Source: Tyto alba (taxonomy: Eukaryota; Chordata; Aves; Strigiformes; Tytonidae). From it: DNA of 64,000 nucleotides. Shown here piece after piece: positions 62,501 to 64,000 of this stretch (positions are counted from its first letter, which is position 1; the number at the start of each line of letters is the position of its first letter). The stretch is taken from NCBI RefSeq assembly GCF_018691265.1, contig NW_024881327.1, forward strand, positions 20,515,936-20,579,935, given 5' to 3'. A model generated the notes under the pieces. It saw only the letters and a program-made list of their open reading frames with translations, had not been told where the DNA came from and did not search any database. A program made the translations under genes and the position numbers.

Positions 62501-64000
62501 CCCTGGCTTCGTAAGGTAGAGTCTACCGGTGCTTTTGGAAAATTTTTGCCTTGTTCTTCAGGACATGTCTGTATGGCATGCCTGTTGCTCCTGTATCCTA
62601 GGTATCTTAGATTTGGATAAATACAAGGGTATGTGTTGAGCATTCAGGTGATGTCAGAGACCAGACAGCCATTTAACCACATGAAGGGCAATGTCTCCTA
62701 TGAAACTTTGAAGAAAACCTCTCTGCATCTGTTAATAGACTTGTGAAGCTCATAATGGCACTTTCATAAATATTTCAGGCTCTGTGTTTTCTGGTAGTTA
62801 TGAATGTCTGCAGACACAGTGGATAAATATAAAATTGAGTTAATATAAATACTTGCATTGTGATCTGTAAAGTTTTATGTTAAAATAGAATGTATATCTA
62901 GAGTTGAGAATATTTCACCATTCCCTCCAACCTCTACAAGTTTTATTTGTTCCTGGAATGCTTTATTCAATGCGACTTAAATTCTATGATTGCATTCCTC
63001 TAAATGCTTAACCCAAAATGTTATCTTCTGGTCAGAATAAACTGAAATTACTGAGTTTCATTAAGACTAGGGTTTTGATTAGCTTCATTGATGTAATCTC
63101 TTAGTACAGTTCCAAGGATTTCAAGAAATGTTTACCTTAATTAATTGTTTCTGACCTTAATAGAATCTGTATATCTATTTTCAGTCCCCTTCTGTTCTTC
63201 CTACTCTCCCAGTGATGATGATCTGTGGTTTTTACATTTGTTTGAAACAGTCAAAACAACAGAACAAATTGCAGATGGGTTTTTGAGATGACATCTGTTC
63301 TTTTGACAGGTGGATAATGATCTCTTATGTTGTCTGCCTCTCTTGACAAGTCCTGGTAAAGGCTTTCTCTTGTTGCACAAGGATTATAGCCAACCAAATT
63401 TAACACCTGTCCAATTATTTTATTCAAAATGTGTTTTAAAATAATTTCTATTTATTGTTTTAATGGCTAATAATTTTTTTCTTGTCAGGACAGTTAAATC
63501 AAAGGTGAATGGACTGCTGGTGATACCTTCTATGAAAGGAACACCTAGGCCCCGAAAAGCAAGGCATATGGATCTTGTGAAATATTCACTACTTCTTGAG
63601 GGATACTGCATGAATACTTATTTAGGGGTGCTTTAAATATATGCTGCAACAACAAAAATACTAATTTTAAACAAATCTGCCATTAATATTCTTGAACTTG
63701 AGTTAAGCAAACTTAAACATGTAATTTTCCCTATTTATATGTTATTTCATAGTTCTACTTGAAATGTGATTTTGAGCATTTCTGTAATATGCTAGAAATC
63801 AATGACCTAGGTCTTGTGAGGCATTTGGTAGGTATGAGTCAATTACAAAGTAATTTATTCTTTAGAAAGTTACAGTTATAGTAACATCCTTTGTTATTGC
63901 AGTTTTAAACTTCATTGCATTTAATCTAAACACAAAGAAAATACAAACCAGACACCACTAAAATATTTCTCATTGGAGATAATGGAAACTCTTTTCCTTT
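59543..64000 (-). other. PDLIM3: PDLIM3 intron 1 (partial)
   Basis: This runs from the acceptor of the PDZ exon to the window edge. I searched for exon 1 (GGIDFNQPL-type codons) on the minus strand and did not find it. A minus-strand open frame of 146 codons (61156-61596) overlaps a plus-strand frame of 109 codons. Neither resembles a family I know. Confidence 0.6.

Noticed and set aside
62975..62990. ATTCTATGATTG, similar to a CR1 LINE 3' end
   Set aside because: Only one unit is present and no CR1 body is recognisable upstream.
1..64000. CRISPR arrays, insertion sequences, operons, ribosome binding sites, tRNA or rRNA genes
   Set aside because: None were seen. The window is spliced vertebrate nuclear DNA, and no cloverleaf or rRNA-like sequence was recognised.

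Overview
The window is vertebrate nuclear DNA, most likely from a bird. Coding sequence lies in short exons with GT/AG borders and matched splice phases. There are two CpG-rich promoter islands and several poly-T tracts. I recognised no Alu-type or L1-type elements and no bacterial features. The gene order UFSP2 (-), CFAP96/C4orf47 (+), CCDC110 (-), PDLIM3 (-) matches human 4q35.1. Compact introns and few recognisable repeats favour a bird over a mammal, but I cannot name the species.

Layout. Positions 1-9277 hold nine coding exons of UFSP2, the UFM1-specific protease. The catalytic cysteine exon is inside; the C-terminal exon(s) with the Asp/His residues lie to the left of the window. A GC-rich island at about 8.83-9.78 kb holds UFSP2 exon 1 and is the probable shared promoter with CFAP96, whose start codon is at 12241. 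The seven coding exons of CFAP96 join into a complete 310-residue protein ending at 22171. CCDC110 runs convergently, from a second CpG island near 30 kb down to about 24.6-25.2 kb. Its large coiled-coil exon carries a frame break close to the C-terminus. From about 30.6 to 42.4 kb I see no gene. From 43063 to the right edge is PDLIM3 (actinin-associated LIM protein). All exons after the first are present, including two alternative middle routes that are phase-compatible and each encode a similar short motif. The right-hand 4.4 kb is the first intron of PDLIM3.

The genes are ordinary single-copy neighbours rather than an operon. UFSP2 acts in UFMylation, CFAP96 in cilia/centrosomes, CCDC110 is a testis-type coiled-coil protein, and PDLIM3 acts at the muscle Z-disc. 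I found no convincing undescribed multi-gene system. The most noteworthy signals are the CCDC110 frame break with a possible downstream terminal exon, the paired PDLIM3 motif exons, and a few strong intronic or intergenic inverted repeats. Exon borders were read by eye from splice consensus, reading phase and recalled family sequences; no alignment was run.
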